64,000 nucleotides of DNA from Sebastes aleutianus (GCA_916700875.1 CAKAKS010000062.1:13222960-13286959), one strand, 5' to 3'; counted from the stretch's first letter, positions 10,128-21,450 are shown. The notes: a model not told the origin generated them from the letters alone. Made by a program: numbers and translations.

Positions 10128-10229
10128 GATGAGGGCAACATCACCTGCTTCATTGGTGGACCACCATTGGGTGTGATCCTATGACTCAGCTTGGGCCCGG
10201 AGCTGCAGTTGAAGACATCCAGGGTTAAG
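10128..10229 (+). other. Candidate alternative exon of gene 2 that adds a stop
   Basis: A T12 run and ATTCCAG precede 10128, and TTAAG followed by GTAGGT marks the donor at 10230; both sites are strong. The exon is 102 bases, a multiple of three. Spliced after exon 1 it gives GGA TGA, so the frame from 8886 would end after 16 codons. Its own ATG opens only a 15-codon frame. It is either a noncoding leader exon or a stop-introducing cassette. Expression evidence is lacking. Confidence 0.4.
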
Positions 10230-10306
10230 GTAGGTGACAGGCATCAGAGCAGTGTGCAGGGGGGTCAGGATAAAGTGGGAGTAGTTTCCCACACTTCACC
10301 TAAAGT

Positions 10307-10660
10307 ATCTACACCAGGAGTTCTCAAACTTTTTGGGGCCAGCGACTCCTTAAAGGGGAGAACATTTTCCAAGGACCCTCTTATAATCTTAACACCGATT
10401 AATGCTTACTACCATTTGTACTCTTAAATGCCATTGGAACTATTTGTATTCTAAAACTTTTCAACCTCAAGACCTGTGTGATAGTGATAAACAGAAACAC
10501 ATTTCAATTTGAATCACACCACTTTGTGTTGCCCTGATATTCCAGGTGCTTTGTAGTCAGATGTCACTTTAGCTTGGCTTATTTGCCAGCACCTTTTTTA
10601 ATTTTAGCACCCCCTGACAAAGTGCCACGGACACCCACTTTGAGAATCACTGGTCTACAC
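10307..10660. mobile_element. hAT-type MITE with 8-bp target duplication
   Basis: The left end CAGGAGTTCTCAAACTTTTT (10315) and the right end TTTGAGAATCACTG (ending 10652) form the CAGTGGTTCTCAAA-like inverted termini of Charlie-like hAT elements. Outside them are ATCTACAC (10307-10314) and GTCTACAC (10653-10660), 7 of 8 identical, as expected for an 8-bp hAT target duplication. The body is about 338 bp and has no transposase. Confidence 0.8.
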
Positions 10661-11399
10661 ACAACACGCTACAGTAAAAGTTGTTCTGCCCTGCAGTGCG
10701 CATTAAGCTCAACCTTTCACACTGTCACTCCATGTTTTATTTGTGAGTGAATCTAATATTCCCTCAGCTGGAGGAGACATGACATTTTTGACACGCCATG
10801 ACTCATTTGTCTTTTGGTGTTAAATCTTCAAATCCAGTCAAACAAGTCCAAAAGTACACGTGATGCTTTCATATGGAAAATTCCCGGAGATGCGGACAAG
10901 AAGGAAAACTCTCATATAAGCACACAACAGGAATGACTATGGAACCAAAAATAATATTTCCCTAGAGTGCAGAGGCCAGGCTTACATAAAATTACCCCGG
11001 AAGCACTCGCCGTGTTTACAAGAGTTTCCCCCAGTAACCCAGTTATGATTTTGGTAGCTTGTGGTTTTTTATTAGTTTTCAGGAACTTTTCAAAGATGTA
11101 TTAGTCTTTATGAGTCCTTTCCCTCAGACCTGTTTTCTTGGAAGAAAGGCAGTTTGTCTGAGTGGATTTTTTTTAAACAGCTTTACAAGCAATGACACAA
11201 TACTTATGAAATCCTAAGAGGCTAAATAATGCTAAAAATGCAATTAAAATCCGTTTGAGAGGAAACTGTTAGGATTTCCCTAACATAGAAATTAAAGAAA
11301 AAATGCTGGAATGAATGACAAAACCAAAGAAAGTCCATGTAAAAATACTGCATGTATGTAAACAGTGTATATATATACATACAAACAAAGCTATAATCT
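10661..11399 (+). other. Intron of gene 2, apparently single-copy
   Basis: About 740 bases with no recognised exon or repeat. Confidence 0.5.
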
Positions 11400-11740
11400 C
11401 TGCCTGCAGCCAGACGTGACCTCTTTTGACGTCCCTTCCTAACACCCTCCTCCCCCTCCCCTCCATTTTCCCATAGCTCATTGCTGCAAGGCAGCGTCCC
11501 GGTTTTCTGAGGTTGAGGCTTAATGTATAGCGAGCGAGGGGGGAGGTGAGGTGAGGAGGAAGGGGGAGGAGGAGACAGGAAGAAAACCAGTCTCTCGCCC
11601 CCTGCCTGCCTCAGTCTGAGGGAAATCAGTTACATAACAGGGGCTGTGGAGGCAGCCTCTGCCCCGGTCCCTGAGGTCCCACGGCCTGCCGACGTCACAG
11701 ACATGTAGGAGGAGGGGCTTTGAGTCATCTATCCAGTTTA
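11400..11740. promoter_or_regulatory. GC-rich single-copy block with CRE-like and AP-1 motifs
   Basis: The block is GC-rich against an A/T-rich background. It holds CGACGTCA (11690-11697, one base off the CRE) and TGAGTCA (11721-11727, a perfect AP-1 site), plus purine-rich GGGGAGG runs. It sits about 2.5 kb into the first intron region. This is consistent with an intronic enhancer or alternative promoter, by inference only. The frame 11520-11780 on the minus strand is not convincing as a gene. Confidence 0.3.
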
Positions 11741-11744
11741 TATA

Positions 11745-12035
11745 TATATATGTATATATATATATACTGAGTTTGTACAATAATTAAAAAATAAGAATAA
11801 AAATAAATATAGCCATTAATTACTTGATAAAATGTGACATAAATTGATATTTGTTTTAATTTGCTTCTTTATTTATTTAACTTTGTATTAATTCCCTTAT
11901 TTTTTTTACTCTTTGGTTTAATTTTGACTTTTATTATTTATGTATTTTTTTTTTTTTAATTAATTAATTAATTAATTAAATTTTGCATTCATTTTTTTTA
12001 TTATTTATTTATTTTTGCATTTATTTTTATTTTTA

Positions 12036-12082
<47 letters not shown>

Positions 12083-12715
12083 TGTTTTTTTGTTTTTTTT
12101 ATTTTTAAATGCATGTATTTTTTTAATGTGTTTTTGCATTTATTTATTCATTTATTTCTGCACGATTTTCTCTTTGCATTTCACCCCTTATTTATTTCCC
12201 CAAACTTCTGTATTCTTTTCTTTATACATTTCTTTACACATTTCTTTTTACTTTTCTTTATGCATTTCTGCCTCATTATGCAATAGAGGGGGCTGTCACT
12301 CAACGTGTGTCATCATGGGGTCAGAGTATATAGTTCAGAGTGCATAGTTGATATGCTAGCCAGCTAGCTGCACGCCAGTCTTCATCCCTGGCTCCGTAAA
12401 GCGGGTCGACGGCCTGCTGCTGCTCCCCCCACCGCTGCCTCGGACCTGTACAGGTGTGAGGATCAACCGCCTGATGCTGAACTGTTTTGTGTCGACCCAC
12501 TGTCAGTCTCCTCCCCGAGGTTTAGTTTGTTCAGAGTGGGAACCTTCAGGCCGATACTTCCGGGAAATGTCACATTTTATCAATCAATTAATGGCTACAT
12601 TTATTTTTAATATTATTTTTGCTATATTTAATGACATATTCATGTATTTATTTATTTATCAGGTCATTTATTTATTTATTTTGGATTTTGGCAGGTTCTG
12701 TCCTCTATACCAAAG
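11745..12715. mobile_element. A/T-rich family Q element
   Basis: It starts in a TATATA tract and shares AGCCATTAATTACTTGATAA and TTTGCTTCTTTATTTATTTA with 7838-8280. It has a (TA)n run at 12041-12079 and a GC-richer core at 12290-12570. It ends with inverted family Q sequence (TTATCAATCAATTAATGGCT, then TTTTGGCAGGTTCTGTCCTC). The structure suggests a non-autonomous element of about 0.95 kb with long A/T-rich inverted arms; the left terminus is lost. The 110-codon frame at 12015 is low-complexity. Confidence 0.55.
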
Positions 12716-12960
12716 TAGGGCTGCAATGAATAATTTTCATTACACAGTATTCCATTGATTACTTTTTTATTATTCATGATAAAATTTTAACGATAGCGTA
12801 AATGAAAAAAAATATTGAAAACAAAAATTATGGCGAAATCTCTGTTCATTATTCCCCGACGAGTAAAGACGAGCCAAAATAGTTGTCTCTGTTCGGGCGG
12901 ACAAGGGATGCTTATTTAGAATTTTTTTTTTCTGACTGATAGCCAACCCTCATTAGTTTA
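12716..12960. repeat. hAT-like fragment (AGGGCTGCAATGAATAATTTTC end)
   Basis: The start AGGGCTGCAATGAATAAT and the text GATCGATTAATCGACTAATC near 14028 look like opposite ends of a known teleost repeat with ATTAATCG termini, split by later insertions (LINE tail, family A). Confidence 0.4.
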
Positions 12961-13014
12961 CTATATATAGTTTTTATTTTTATTTGTTTTTAATTTCATA
13001 TAACTTATTTTTTG

Positions 13015-13150
13015 TTTACCCTTCCTATGTATCTGTATCTATTCCTGTCCTTGTGCTGCTGCAACACCTGAATTTCCCCTCTGGAGCTCAATAAAGGCTC
13101 ATCTTATCAATAAAGGCTCATCTTATCAATAAAGGCTCATCTTATCAATA
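13015..13150 (+). mobile_element. LINE 3' tail with tandem 19-bp terminal repeats
   Basis: CCTGAATTTCCCCTCTGGAG followed by CAATAAAGGCTCATCTTAT in three tandem units (13089-13145) is the form of a teleost LINE 3' end, where short tail repeats replace poly(A). The reverse transcriptase part is absent. The clade (L2/CR1-like) is inferred from the tail style. Confidence 0.5.
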
Positions 13151-13676
13151 TGAGCTTATCTTGGATAAAACAAGAAAAAGATCAAGAGATGACACTGCCG
13201 CCCTCCTCGGCTAGAGAAATTGACAATTTTAACAAGTACAAAGTAGCATTCATCCATATCCTTATCTGCTTATCCTGTGCAGGATCACCGGGGGGGGGCT
13301 ATCAAGCTCACATTGGGCGACAGGCTTACTGCACAACAGTTCTTACATAATAATAAAAATACCTTTATCTATATACCACCTTTAAAAACAGAGTTTACAA
13401 AGTGCTTTGACAGACATAGCAAGCAAAAGCAGGATACAAGGCAATATAACAACAGAAAGCCAAACAAAAGCAAGACAAAATTGAGGTTCAATTTCAATAG
13501 AGATAAAACGGTACAATAGATAAAAACGATAGAAAAGGCAGGTTGTTTGGCAGTCAATAAAAGTGGTTACTAGGGAAATACATTTAAAAAAACTTAAACT
13601 TACTAAGAAAACCAGCAAGTAGTAACATTCGATTTGTTGCAGCAAGCACATTTTTGGCATTTTTGCCTGAAAATGA
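13151..13676. repeat. Stretch of degenerate teleost repeats
   Basis: 13250-13330 has ATCCTTATCTGCTTATCCTG and a G9 run. 13370-13520 has CCACCTTTAAAAACAGAGTT and TACAAAGTGCTTTGACAGAC. Both resemble interspersed repeats common in fish. The short frames on both strands are not genes. Confidence 0.4.
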
Positions 13677-14008
13677 TTAAAGGTACAGTGTGTAGGCATC
13701 TAGCAGTGAGGTTGCAGATTGCAACCAACTGAAACTTCTCCTGTGTGCTAAGCGTGTGGGAAACTACGGTGGCTGAACTGAAAATGTGAAAATACGAACG
13801 GCCCTCTCTAGAGCCAGTGTTTGGTTTGTCCGTTCTGGGCTACTGTAGAAACACGGCTGCCGCCTCTGTGAAGAGGACCCGCTACGTATGTAGACATAAA
13901 CGTCTTATTTTCAGGTAATCATACATCGACATAAAGAAAATATACTTATTATATTGTATTTCATTTCTGCCAATAGATCCCCCTAAATGTTGGACACTGT
14001 CGACATTT
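13677..14008 (+). mobile_element. TTAA-flanked MITE, family A
   Basis: The left end is TTAA (13677-13680) followed by AGGTACAGTGTGTAGG. The interior has GCAGATTGCAACCAACTG, TTTGGTTTGTCCGTTC and GATCCCCCTAAATGTTG. The right end stops at GACACTGT, with the terminal bases and TTAA lost. No coding capacity. Confidence 0.75.
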
Positions 14009-14065
14009 TTTTAAATTTTGTTTGTAGATCGATTAATCGACTAATCAATATAGTTCTGCACCAAA

Positions 14066-14451
14066 ATTATTTTGTACTGTGAAATAAAAAGAGGCCTGAG
14101 TATGCGGCTGTTCCAGTCTACATCAGCTATGTTGCTAAATTGAAAACGTGGTGATGAAAAATGATGCTGCCCTGATGGTAATTTTGCAGTAAGCTCAGTA
14201 AATCTGCTCTAGTGTATCCATGTTGTGGACAGTAAGCCAGTTAATAGAGTACTCCTGTCTACTTCCAGCTACAGTAAACAGCTAAAAGACAGCACCAGAC
14301 ATCAAATGGCTCTTGAAATGTAAGGTACATTGTAAATAGCCTTTAAAGATCTAACGCTTTAAATCAGATTTCTGTAATTTAGTTTGGTTTACATGCATTA
14401 GCCTGGAAGTAGGGCAGCACAGAGGCGCAGTGGTTAAGCACTGTTTATTAA
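14066..14451 (+). other. Intron of gene 2, nothing recognised
   Basis: About 390 bases with no exon or repeat I could support. Confidence 0.5.
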
Positions 14452-16268
14452 TTAAAGCTGAGGTAGGCAGTTTATTATTGGCGTCACTGGACAAAAACTC
14501 CATATTAACCTTTCAGCATATTGTAATTCAAGTATTCTGAGAGATAACTAGACTTCTGCACCTCCTCATGGCTCTGTTTTCAGACTTTAAAAAATCTAAC
14601 CGTGACGGGAGAGTTTGGTCAATCACAGGTCGTTTCAGAGAGAGGACGTTCCTAATGGCTGTTCTACAAATGCAGATGCGCGTGTGCACGTCCCTTCAGA
14701 TGGTGAATTCAACGGCGGAATGTCATGCAGGGAATTAATGAATAATGAATGATTTAGCCCCTATAATAAATACCTCGTTGTCACTTGTTCTAAGATTTTG
14801 GAGTGCCTGGATTCCGTTCCTGTTTATCCTGCGGGAAAAGTTGCTATTCCAACATTGGAAACAACTGCCTACACTGCAAAGCAACCCAAAAAGGAAAAAA
14901 GAGTTATCAAAAAAGGGAGTCTGACAATATCGGTGAAGAATTTCAGAGATGGAGAGAAAATGGTGCTTATAGTTAAGCCTTCTGCTAACCGTAGCCAATG
15001 GCTCATGGGTGTGGTTAACGTTAGCAGAACACTAAACTATTGGCATCATTTTCTCTCCGTCTCTCTAAGGGGCACAGACACACCAACCCAACATCAGAGA
15101 ATTAGCATCGACAAAGGCCACCAGTTGAGTCGCCTCACATCGCCTTTGTCTTGGCCAAAAAGTTGCACTCAAATACACCGCAGAGACTACAGCCGATGGC
15201 AAACTACCACGTATGTTCTGCGCCTGTGTGTGGTCGTGGTAGTCTCTATTCGTCATTCAAAAAATGTAACCGGAAGACCGAGGACAGCCGCTATACAAGC
15301 CGTTGTTATGATACGTACATGAAACAAAGTGACATTTGCCGATCATTTTCACGCCACTCTCACTCACTACTTAGCTTCATTCCAGATGGCCATGTGGTTG
15401 TGAAAATATCCGTGTGTTGGAATGATCAGATGAGATCATCCTGTGTTTTTCCTCTTGACTTTACTCGTTGGCTTGCTTTCCTCACGTCCGTTTCTCTTCT
15501 CGTGCACTGATTCGTTGAAGCTGAACAGACAATCAGAATGATTTCTCTCAACGACGGGCGCCGCCGCCGATTCAACATGCTGAATTGGCTGAAAAAACTC
15601 AGGCAGACTAGAGCCAACAGTGCGGGACACACCATAAAAACAAGGCCGACAGACGCTCACCGACGGCCCCAAACTGTCCAACGGCTGACCGTTGGCTTGA
15701 TGATGTGTCAGGGCCTTAATAGTTTAGCCTTCTGATGGCTACGTTTAGCAGACAGCTAAACTAAAAGCAACATTTTCTCTCAATCTATGAAATGCTTCGG
15801 CAATATTGTAGCTTGCTAGAGCCCCGAATCACAGTATGTCATCTCACAGGGCTTTTCTGAACCCACAAGTTTGCAAAGAAAACAGGACGGTAATTCTCAT
15901 AGAATTGCCGCTATATAACGGCATCAGGATCACAATCGGGATGGTGTTTGAAAGTTCTACGTTCGTGGTCGTACAGTGTACTGTATGAAGCGCGCGCACC
16001 TTCCCGTGCTCGTCTGGTGGGAGGGGCTTAGGACAGGGCTGTATTTTCAAATTCTGGCAATTTTAACAGAAAAACGACCTCTCTCTGAAACGACCTGTGA
16101 TTGACCAAACTCTCCCGTCACGGTTAGATTTTTTAAAGTCTGAAAACAGAGCCATGAGGAGGTGCAGAAGTCTAGTTATCTCTCAGAATACTTTAATTAA
16201 AATATGCTGAAAGGTTATTATGGAATTTTTGCCCAATGACGCCAAAAATAAACTGCCTACCCCAGCTT
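14452..16268. mobile_element. Long foldback element, family G
   Basis: The left arm 14456-14650 and right arm 16071-16268 are reverse complements over about 195 bases with few differences, for example CCGTGACGGGAGAGTTTGGT against ACCAAACTCTCCCGTCACGG. The outer end reads TTAAAGCTGAGGTAGGCAG. The 1.4-kb interior includes a 174-codon open frame (14798-15322) with no transposase or known domain and no matching codon signal, so I do not call a gene. A single arm of the same family lies at 56697-56905. The element is in the first long intron of gene 2. Confidence 0.75.
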
Positions 16269-16299
16269 ATGTTGATATTGATTGATAGATTTATATTAA

Positions 16300-16780
16300 T
16301 ATTAATCAACACTCATTTTTATATTCTTCTTAACAGTCAAAAGTCATATATCAAGGAAAGCTGATGAGCGTTTGCTGGTGCTAACTTGTCAAATGTGAGG
16401 ATTTGCTGCTTTTCTCTGTTTTATATCAATCTAAATTGAATGTCTTTGGGCTTTGGACGGTTGGTTGGACAAAACAAGACATTTGAGGACATTACCCTGG
16501 GTTCTGGGTAATTATGATGGATCTGACATTTATACCCAATCGATTCATCTGAAAGATAGTCGACAGATGAACCACTGATAAATATAATTCTTAGCCGTAG
16601 GCGACCAGATAAATGAGAGAGAATGAAGAGGCGGATATAAACAGAGTGGAGTGATTGCATCTGTAATGATTGGGAGGATTGTCAGAAAAAGAAAGAGAGA
16701 AGTTACCACCTGGTCGATGTGCATACTGTTCATAGGTCTAATACCTGACAGAGTACAGATTGTACAGCTCTTGCTCACAC

Positions 16781-16783
<3 letters not shown>
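16300..16783 (+). other. Intron of gene 2, apparently single-copy
   Basis: About 480 bases with no recognised exon or repeat. Frames on the minus strand read into the CA tract and are artefacts. Confidence 0.5.
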
Positions 16784-16873
<90 letters not shown>

Positions 16874-16895
16874 CACGCACACACACACACACACA
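16784..16895. repeat. Long (CA)n microsatellite
   Basis: 112 bases of alternating CA with two CG interruptions near 16866 and 16876. It gives rise to long His-Thr or Cys-Val frames on both strands, which are not genes. Confidence 0.97.
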
Positions 16896-16899
16896 TAAA

Positions 16900-17545
16900 C
16901 ACGCAGGGTATCATAGAAGAGCCTCAGGCTCCTCCTTGGTACTTTGGAATGTTCTGTTCTTTTCTGCAAAGGCAGGAACATCTTTATTAAATACAGCCTC
17001 TATTCAATTAGTGTTAAACACCAGATTGAGACATGCATCTCCCACACAGAAAATTAAACACAAGTAAGCCAGGACAATTCTCCCTCCATCTGACAGGAAA
17101 TGACTTACAAAGAAGGTCTTAAATCGGGGTTGAGAATTGCTGTGTCGTTCTAGGACCACGACATGGTGCTTAATTGAGTTTTTGAGCTTTAATGTTGTGT
17201 TACTTGTGCGATTTAAAGCTAGAGTACGTAATGTTCAATCAATGAATCAAATGCTCTGACTATAAAAGAAAAAGAATCCGGTATCTGTGGCTGTCGCAGG
17301 ATTTGGCCCAGATTAAATGCACTCATTGCGCGTCACCGGAGTCTTCTACAAGCTGCTAGTTTGACAGCTGTGAGTACTAACAATAGCCATGTTTGTTGTT
17401 TACGTTCATTGTGATCATTTTGGGGGAGGGGCTGAATGGACCTGAATGGATGGACTGTCAGTGTTGCTGACTTGACAACTTTGTCGCTAGATTTAGCAAC
17501 TTTTGGAGCTAATGCTGCTGGCTACTTTCGGAATTGGAAAAGAGT
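16900..17545 (+). other. Intron of gene 2, nothing firm
   Basis: No exon seen. 17205-17545 has an old-repeat appearance but no partner copy that I could pair in the window. Confidence 0.4.
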
Positions 17546-17960
17546 CAGCAACACTGGGTTTGTCGTTTAGATATTTTTTTTTTTTTTTAAATCTAGCGTA
17601 CTTTTGCTAGTTTCTTAACGTTACCCTACCTCTAAAGGAATAGTCAACATTTTGGGAAATACAGTTTTGCTTGATTGCCATGAAGAAATCCATTCTCATA
17701 TCTGCTCGTTAAATATGAAGCTAAATCCAGCAGCCAGTTAGCTTAGCTTAGCATAAAGACTGGAAACGGGGAAACAGCTAGCCTGGCTAGTGCGACATGC
17801 CAAAAAAAAGTTGGGCACATACTGTCATTGCAAAGGAGTTGGCAACACTGGGCTGGGTTTTTCAGTAGGATCATTTAAAAATTTAAACATTTTGAAATCT
17901 AGCTACTACTCTACTCTTGCTAGTTTCTCAAGATTACCAACCCTAGCTTTAAAGGAATAT
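17546..17960. mobile_element. MITE between two copies of a flanking segment
   Basis: AGCAACACTGGGTTT...AAATCTAGC...CTCTAAAGGAATA (17546-17641) is repeated as GGCAACACTGGGCTG...AAATCTAGC...CTTTAAAGGAATA (17841-17956). Between them, from AAGGAATAGTCAACATTTTG to about 17840, is a repeat I recognise as common in teleosts (CAGTTAGCTTAGCTTAGCAT). The arrangement suggests a tandem pair of related elements. Confidence 0.55.
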
Positions 17961-17961
17961 G

Positions 17962-18640
17962 TACTCCAAACATAGCATTAAACAATTGGAATCAGGTATG
18001 GGAAAGTGTTGTATTAGTGCAAATGCATGTGTTTGGGGACACACTGTTATTAGTAACATCAGTTATATCATAATTGGAGAGTACTTCTTCATTGAAAGAA
18101 GAGCAAAGAGCGGCACTGAAGGCGTTGTTTTGCTTTCATTAGTTTGATTGACAGATGGTTCATCGAATCACCTGCCAAGTATTTTTTTGAAAGTGCCTGC
18201 CCCCCTCCAAACAGTTTCCAATGACGGCTTCTCAGATGCTTCTGTGTAACAAACCATCTGGCGGGTCAGGTTAGGTTTGACTACAGAATATAATAAGTGC
18301 TTAACTCACATTCCTCTATTAAAGATACAAAGTGGAACAGATTCTCCTTGAGGCAGACTGTTTTTCCTGGCTCAAGAGCTTGTCTTGATGAGCTTTTTAC
18401 CTCTATGCTCCACGCCTGTGAAGCTGTAAATGATCTGTGTATTTTCAAATGTCTTGCATATTTTTGCTCCGCTATGAATTTCATTATTGGCTCTATTTAT
18501 GGCAATGTTGGCCTCTCCGTTCGGCGGCCAGTCCAGCACTTTAGCCAAGACCGAAGTGTCTCGCCAAATATTGGATTGATCGCTTTGGCATTTTGTGTTT
18601 CCACTCTTTGAAAACTTGAAGACTTCCTTTGCTAAATTAA
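17962..18640 (+). other. Intron of gene 2, apparently single-copy
   Basis: About 680 bases. The open frames on both strands (18297-18611 plus, 18372-18806 minus) overlap and lack any motif, so they are regarded as chance. Confidence 0.5.
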
Positions 18641-18704
18641 AAAAAAAACAGTTTTGTAGAAAAAAGTTTATATGTCTCAAAGTATGTTGATGAAAAAAAG
18701 TAGG

Positions 18705-18955
18705 AATGCACAAACACCGATATCGATATCTTAAACAGGAATTAAAAAGCAAAAGTATATAATATATATAGTATATAAACATAGAATAGATCAGCCCCAT
18801 TCTCACAGATACACAGTCCAGCTATTTGAGTCTGTATCGTCCCGATATCGGTATCGGTGCATCCCTGGTGACAATGGGGCCGATCTATTTAATTCTATGT
18901 TTAAATACTACACTATATACATTATATACTGGAATTTTAATTCCTGTTTTAAGAT
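18705..18955. mobile_element. Inverted-repeat element with GATATCGGTATCGG end
   Basis: 18727-18797 and 18876-18948 are inverted copies (CTTAAACAGGAATTAAAA against TTTTAATTCCTGTTTTAAG; ATAGATCAGCCCCATT against AATGGGGCCGATCTAT). The CGATATCGGTATCGGTGCAT block between them recurs in altered form near 19210, 32960 and 40430, as in a hAT-like family of fish. No coding capacity. Confidence 0.6.
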
Positions 18956-20640
18956 TTGACTGATTTGATGCTGCATTTAAAAGGTTTACACTTGAATTGT
19001 AATTCCTTTTAATTTTTAAGATTTTTTACCAAGTTGCTGGTGTACAATTTATTATTTTAATAATAAATAATTCAGTAAGTTTATATCCATATATATATTT
19101 GTAACATTTTGTTTTACATAGTTAGGAAAGCAATGTTGAAGTCAAGTCTGATGTTGCCTTACACATCAAAGAATGATCCCAGTCACTTCCACACAGCTTA
19201 TTAATTAAACACGGGTATCGGATCAGTACTCGGTATCGACCGATACCCAAAGCCCAGGTATCGCTAAATGGACTGGTTCAGTTAAATTAGTGTATTAGTA
19301 CTGAAGGATGGGTGTTGTATTATTATGAATATTGAAAAGATTGTACACAACACCCAGCTCTAGTGTAGCTATATATATATTATGTGAGAGACAGATTGTA
19401 AATGTAAAAAGGGCAACGCTGTTTCTAGATACGAGTTAAAAGAATTGTCTCCCGAGTCGTAGATTCCAACTAAAACATTTACATGATCGTAGGGGGCCCT
19501 GTACACCACAATGGTATCCACTGTGTCCGTCAGTAATGTGGGATAAAGGCAGGATAATATAAAGGGGATTTAAACAGAGCCTATTATCTTGAAAACTGGC
19601 CAAGGACCTAAAGATATTAAGGTCTGGAACAAAGCAGAGAAGACTGGAATTTGTCTTGGGAAAACATAATCCCTGCTATTAGCAATGCGTCTAGCTGTCT
19701 ACCTCTTGTAAAGAAAGTACTAATAGATTTTTTTATAGGCTACTTGGATGTGAACAACAACATTAAACTTCCGGGGCTGTAAAACTAAAACATGATGTAA
19801 CATTGCGTAGGGCCGAGGGTAAGTTCAGTGTTGGGTGATAACTCTCTGTGGGTTCGTCACTATGTGCTAATCTTTTCACATTACATATTGTTGATAAAAA
19901 AAAAAAAAAGATTGATGGACCAGCTACGGTGTTAGCAAAGCCTGGCACTGACCGATCCGAAATCCATTCAGAAAACAAGCATTTTAAAAGTTGTTTGCTT
20001 TTCGTTTTACGGACAGACCTGACAAAACATGAATTCAGACTTTTTACAAATCGGCATCGTTATGTTGTTATTTCGGCATCCTTTTGATCCGTTTATTGCA
20101 ATTAAATCACAGCACAGTCTGTTTATTTTGGGTTCATAACTCAGTAGAATTGTGTAGCTTGTTTCGATATAGTCAGTGCAATGGCGCTGTATGTGAATAC
20201 GGCTTGGTGAAATTCACAGAGTTTCCCGCAAGGTGATGTATGAACCCAGACACGTCAACGTTTGGTTTCCCACATATCTGGGACTTCTACAACATGTACA
20301 AAGCAGCAACAGTGGTTATTTCTTTCATAGTTGATGGCGGAAATGTTGAAAATGGTTGTTGTGATCTATGGAGACAAGCCCCGTCTCCTCTCTGACGCGT
20401 CTAGAGTGAGTAACGCGAATGAACACAAATGATCTCGGCGGTCCGATTCGCGCGAGTAAAGCGATGCGAAATTCGATTCGCTCTTGGTGTGAATGCAACA
20501 TAATGGTTCTTTTGTACCATTTGGTATATTTTCTGAAAAAAAAAAAGACAATAACAAGAAATAATTGTCTAATTGTTTCTTATATTCTATTTATTTGTTG
20601 GCCTTATGTCTCTCTTTGACAATGCACAATCTTTTATCAG
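18956..20640 (+). other. Intron of gene 2, mostly unassigned
   Basis: A short GTATCGGATCAGTACTCGGT repeat fragment lies at 19210-19265. GCGCGAGTAAAGCGATGCGA at about 20450, with TTGGTGTGAATGCAAC after it, resembles a transposon end. Otherwise nothing was recognised. There is an A13 run at 19897. Confidence 0.4.
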
Positions 20641-20990
20641 TAAGAACTAAACAAGATCAGTATGCTATTGGGTTTGTTTGTGACGCATGGTACCTCAGAC
20701 ACCACAAATACGATTTTAACTAAACGCACTCCAGCGTTTTCAGCATCAACACTCAGGGGCGTGTTAATCTTAACAATTGTTAGTCCATGTGTCACACTTG
20801 ATATCTCACACGCCTCTGATCGAATTAGCTCAAACCTCGAGGAAATGATGCATCTCATCAATGTGTCTCCCTGCGTTGAAATTACAGTGATTGGCCCAAA
20901 GAGGGGCGTTACGTCAATCATTTATTTGTTCATCCACTTATTATCCCAGACGCCGGCGATCAGATTTTAATTAAACTAATCTCACTGCGT
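20641..20990. other. Single-copy block, possible conserved noncoding sequence
   Basis: A compact block of balanced composition without repeat partners in the window. It has overlapping open frames on both strands (20662-20970 plus, 20637-20921 minus), of which at most one could be real. No domain or splice pair supports a gene. I leave it as noncoding; cross-species alignment would settle it. Confidence 0.25.
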
Positions 20991-21178
20991 GAGGGACTGA
21001 GCTGGCAGGCATGAGGAGTCACAGGTTTTATTCACCTAAAAATGAAACCGTTTACAAAATATGCAACGAGGTTACAAGGTCAACTAATCAGAACTAAACT
21101 CAGGCTATGATAACTTCCTGGCAGTCAGGAGTGCATATTTAACCCATCCTAAGTATTTTAGGAGCAGTGTTCAATCCC

Positions 21179-21246
21179 AGGGATTGAACCGGCAACCTTG
21201 TGGGTTAAGGACAACCCGCTCTACCCACTGAGCTACAGCCGCCCTC
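21179..21246 (-). mobile_element. tRNA-derived SINE head
   Basis: On the minus strand GGGCGGCTGTAGCTCAGTGG carries a pol III A box, and GGTTCAATCCC (plus 21180-21190) a B box, about 40 bases apart. The anticodon-arm region can pair (GGGTT/AACCC), but the acceptor and T stems do not, so it is a SINE head or pseudo-tRNA and not a tRNA gene. The body is short or decayed. Confidence 0.65.
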
Positions 21247-21450
21247 CACCGAGTCATATGGCGTTTCCACGGCTTTGGACTCGGTAGTTCATGTTACCGC
21301 AGTCTTGGAAAGGAAGGAGTGAGCGGAGGGTTTCTCAGTTTGTTGCAATCTGCAACCACACCACTGGATGCCGCCAAATCTTACACACTGTACCTTTTTA
21401 AACCTTTAAGTTCAACCAAGTAAATGAGGAGAAAAGTTCAAACTGTAAAG
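21247..21450 (-). repeat. Family A MITE fragment
   Basis: TTGTTGCAATCTGCAACCAC and CTTACACACTGTACCTTTTT at 21336-21402 match one end of family A. The inner part is missing. Confidence 0.6.

Noticed and set aside
12015..12347. 110-codon hydrophobic frame
   Set aside because: Reads through TA and TTTA low-complexity DNA of a family Q element.
14798..15322. 174-codon open frame
   Set aside because: Lies in the loop of a foldback element, shows no transposase or other domain, and overlaps a minus frame.
16545..17067. His-Thr and Cys-Val rich frames on both strands
   Set aside because: Direct readings of the (CA)n microsatellite.
21179..21246. Possible tRNA gene on the minus strand
   Set aside because: A and B boxes are good but acceptor and T stems do not pair; better explained as a SINE head.
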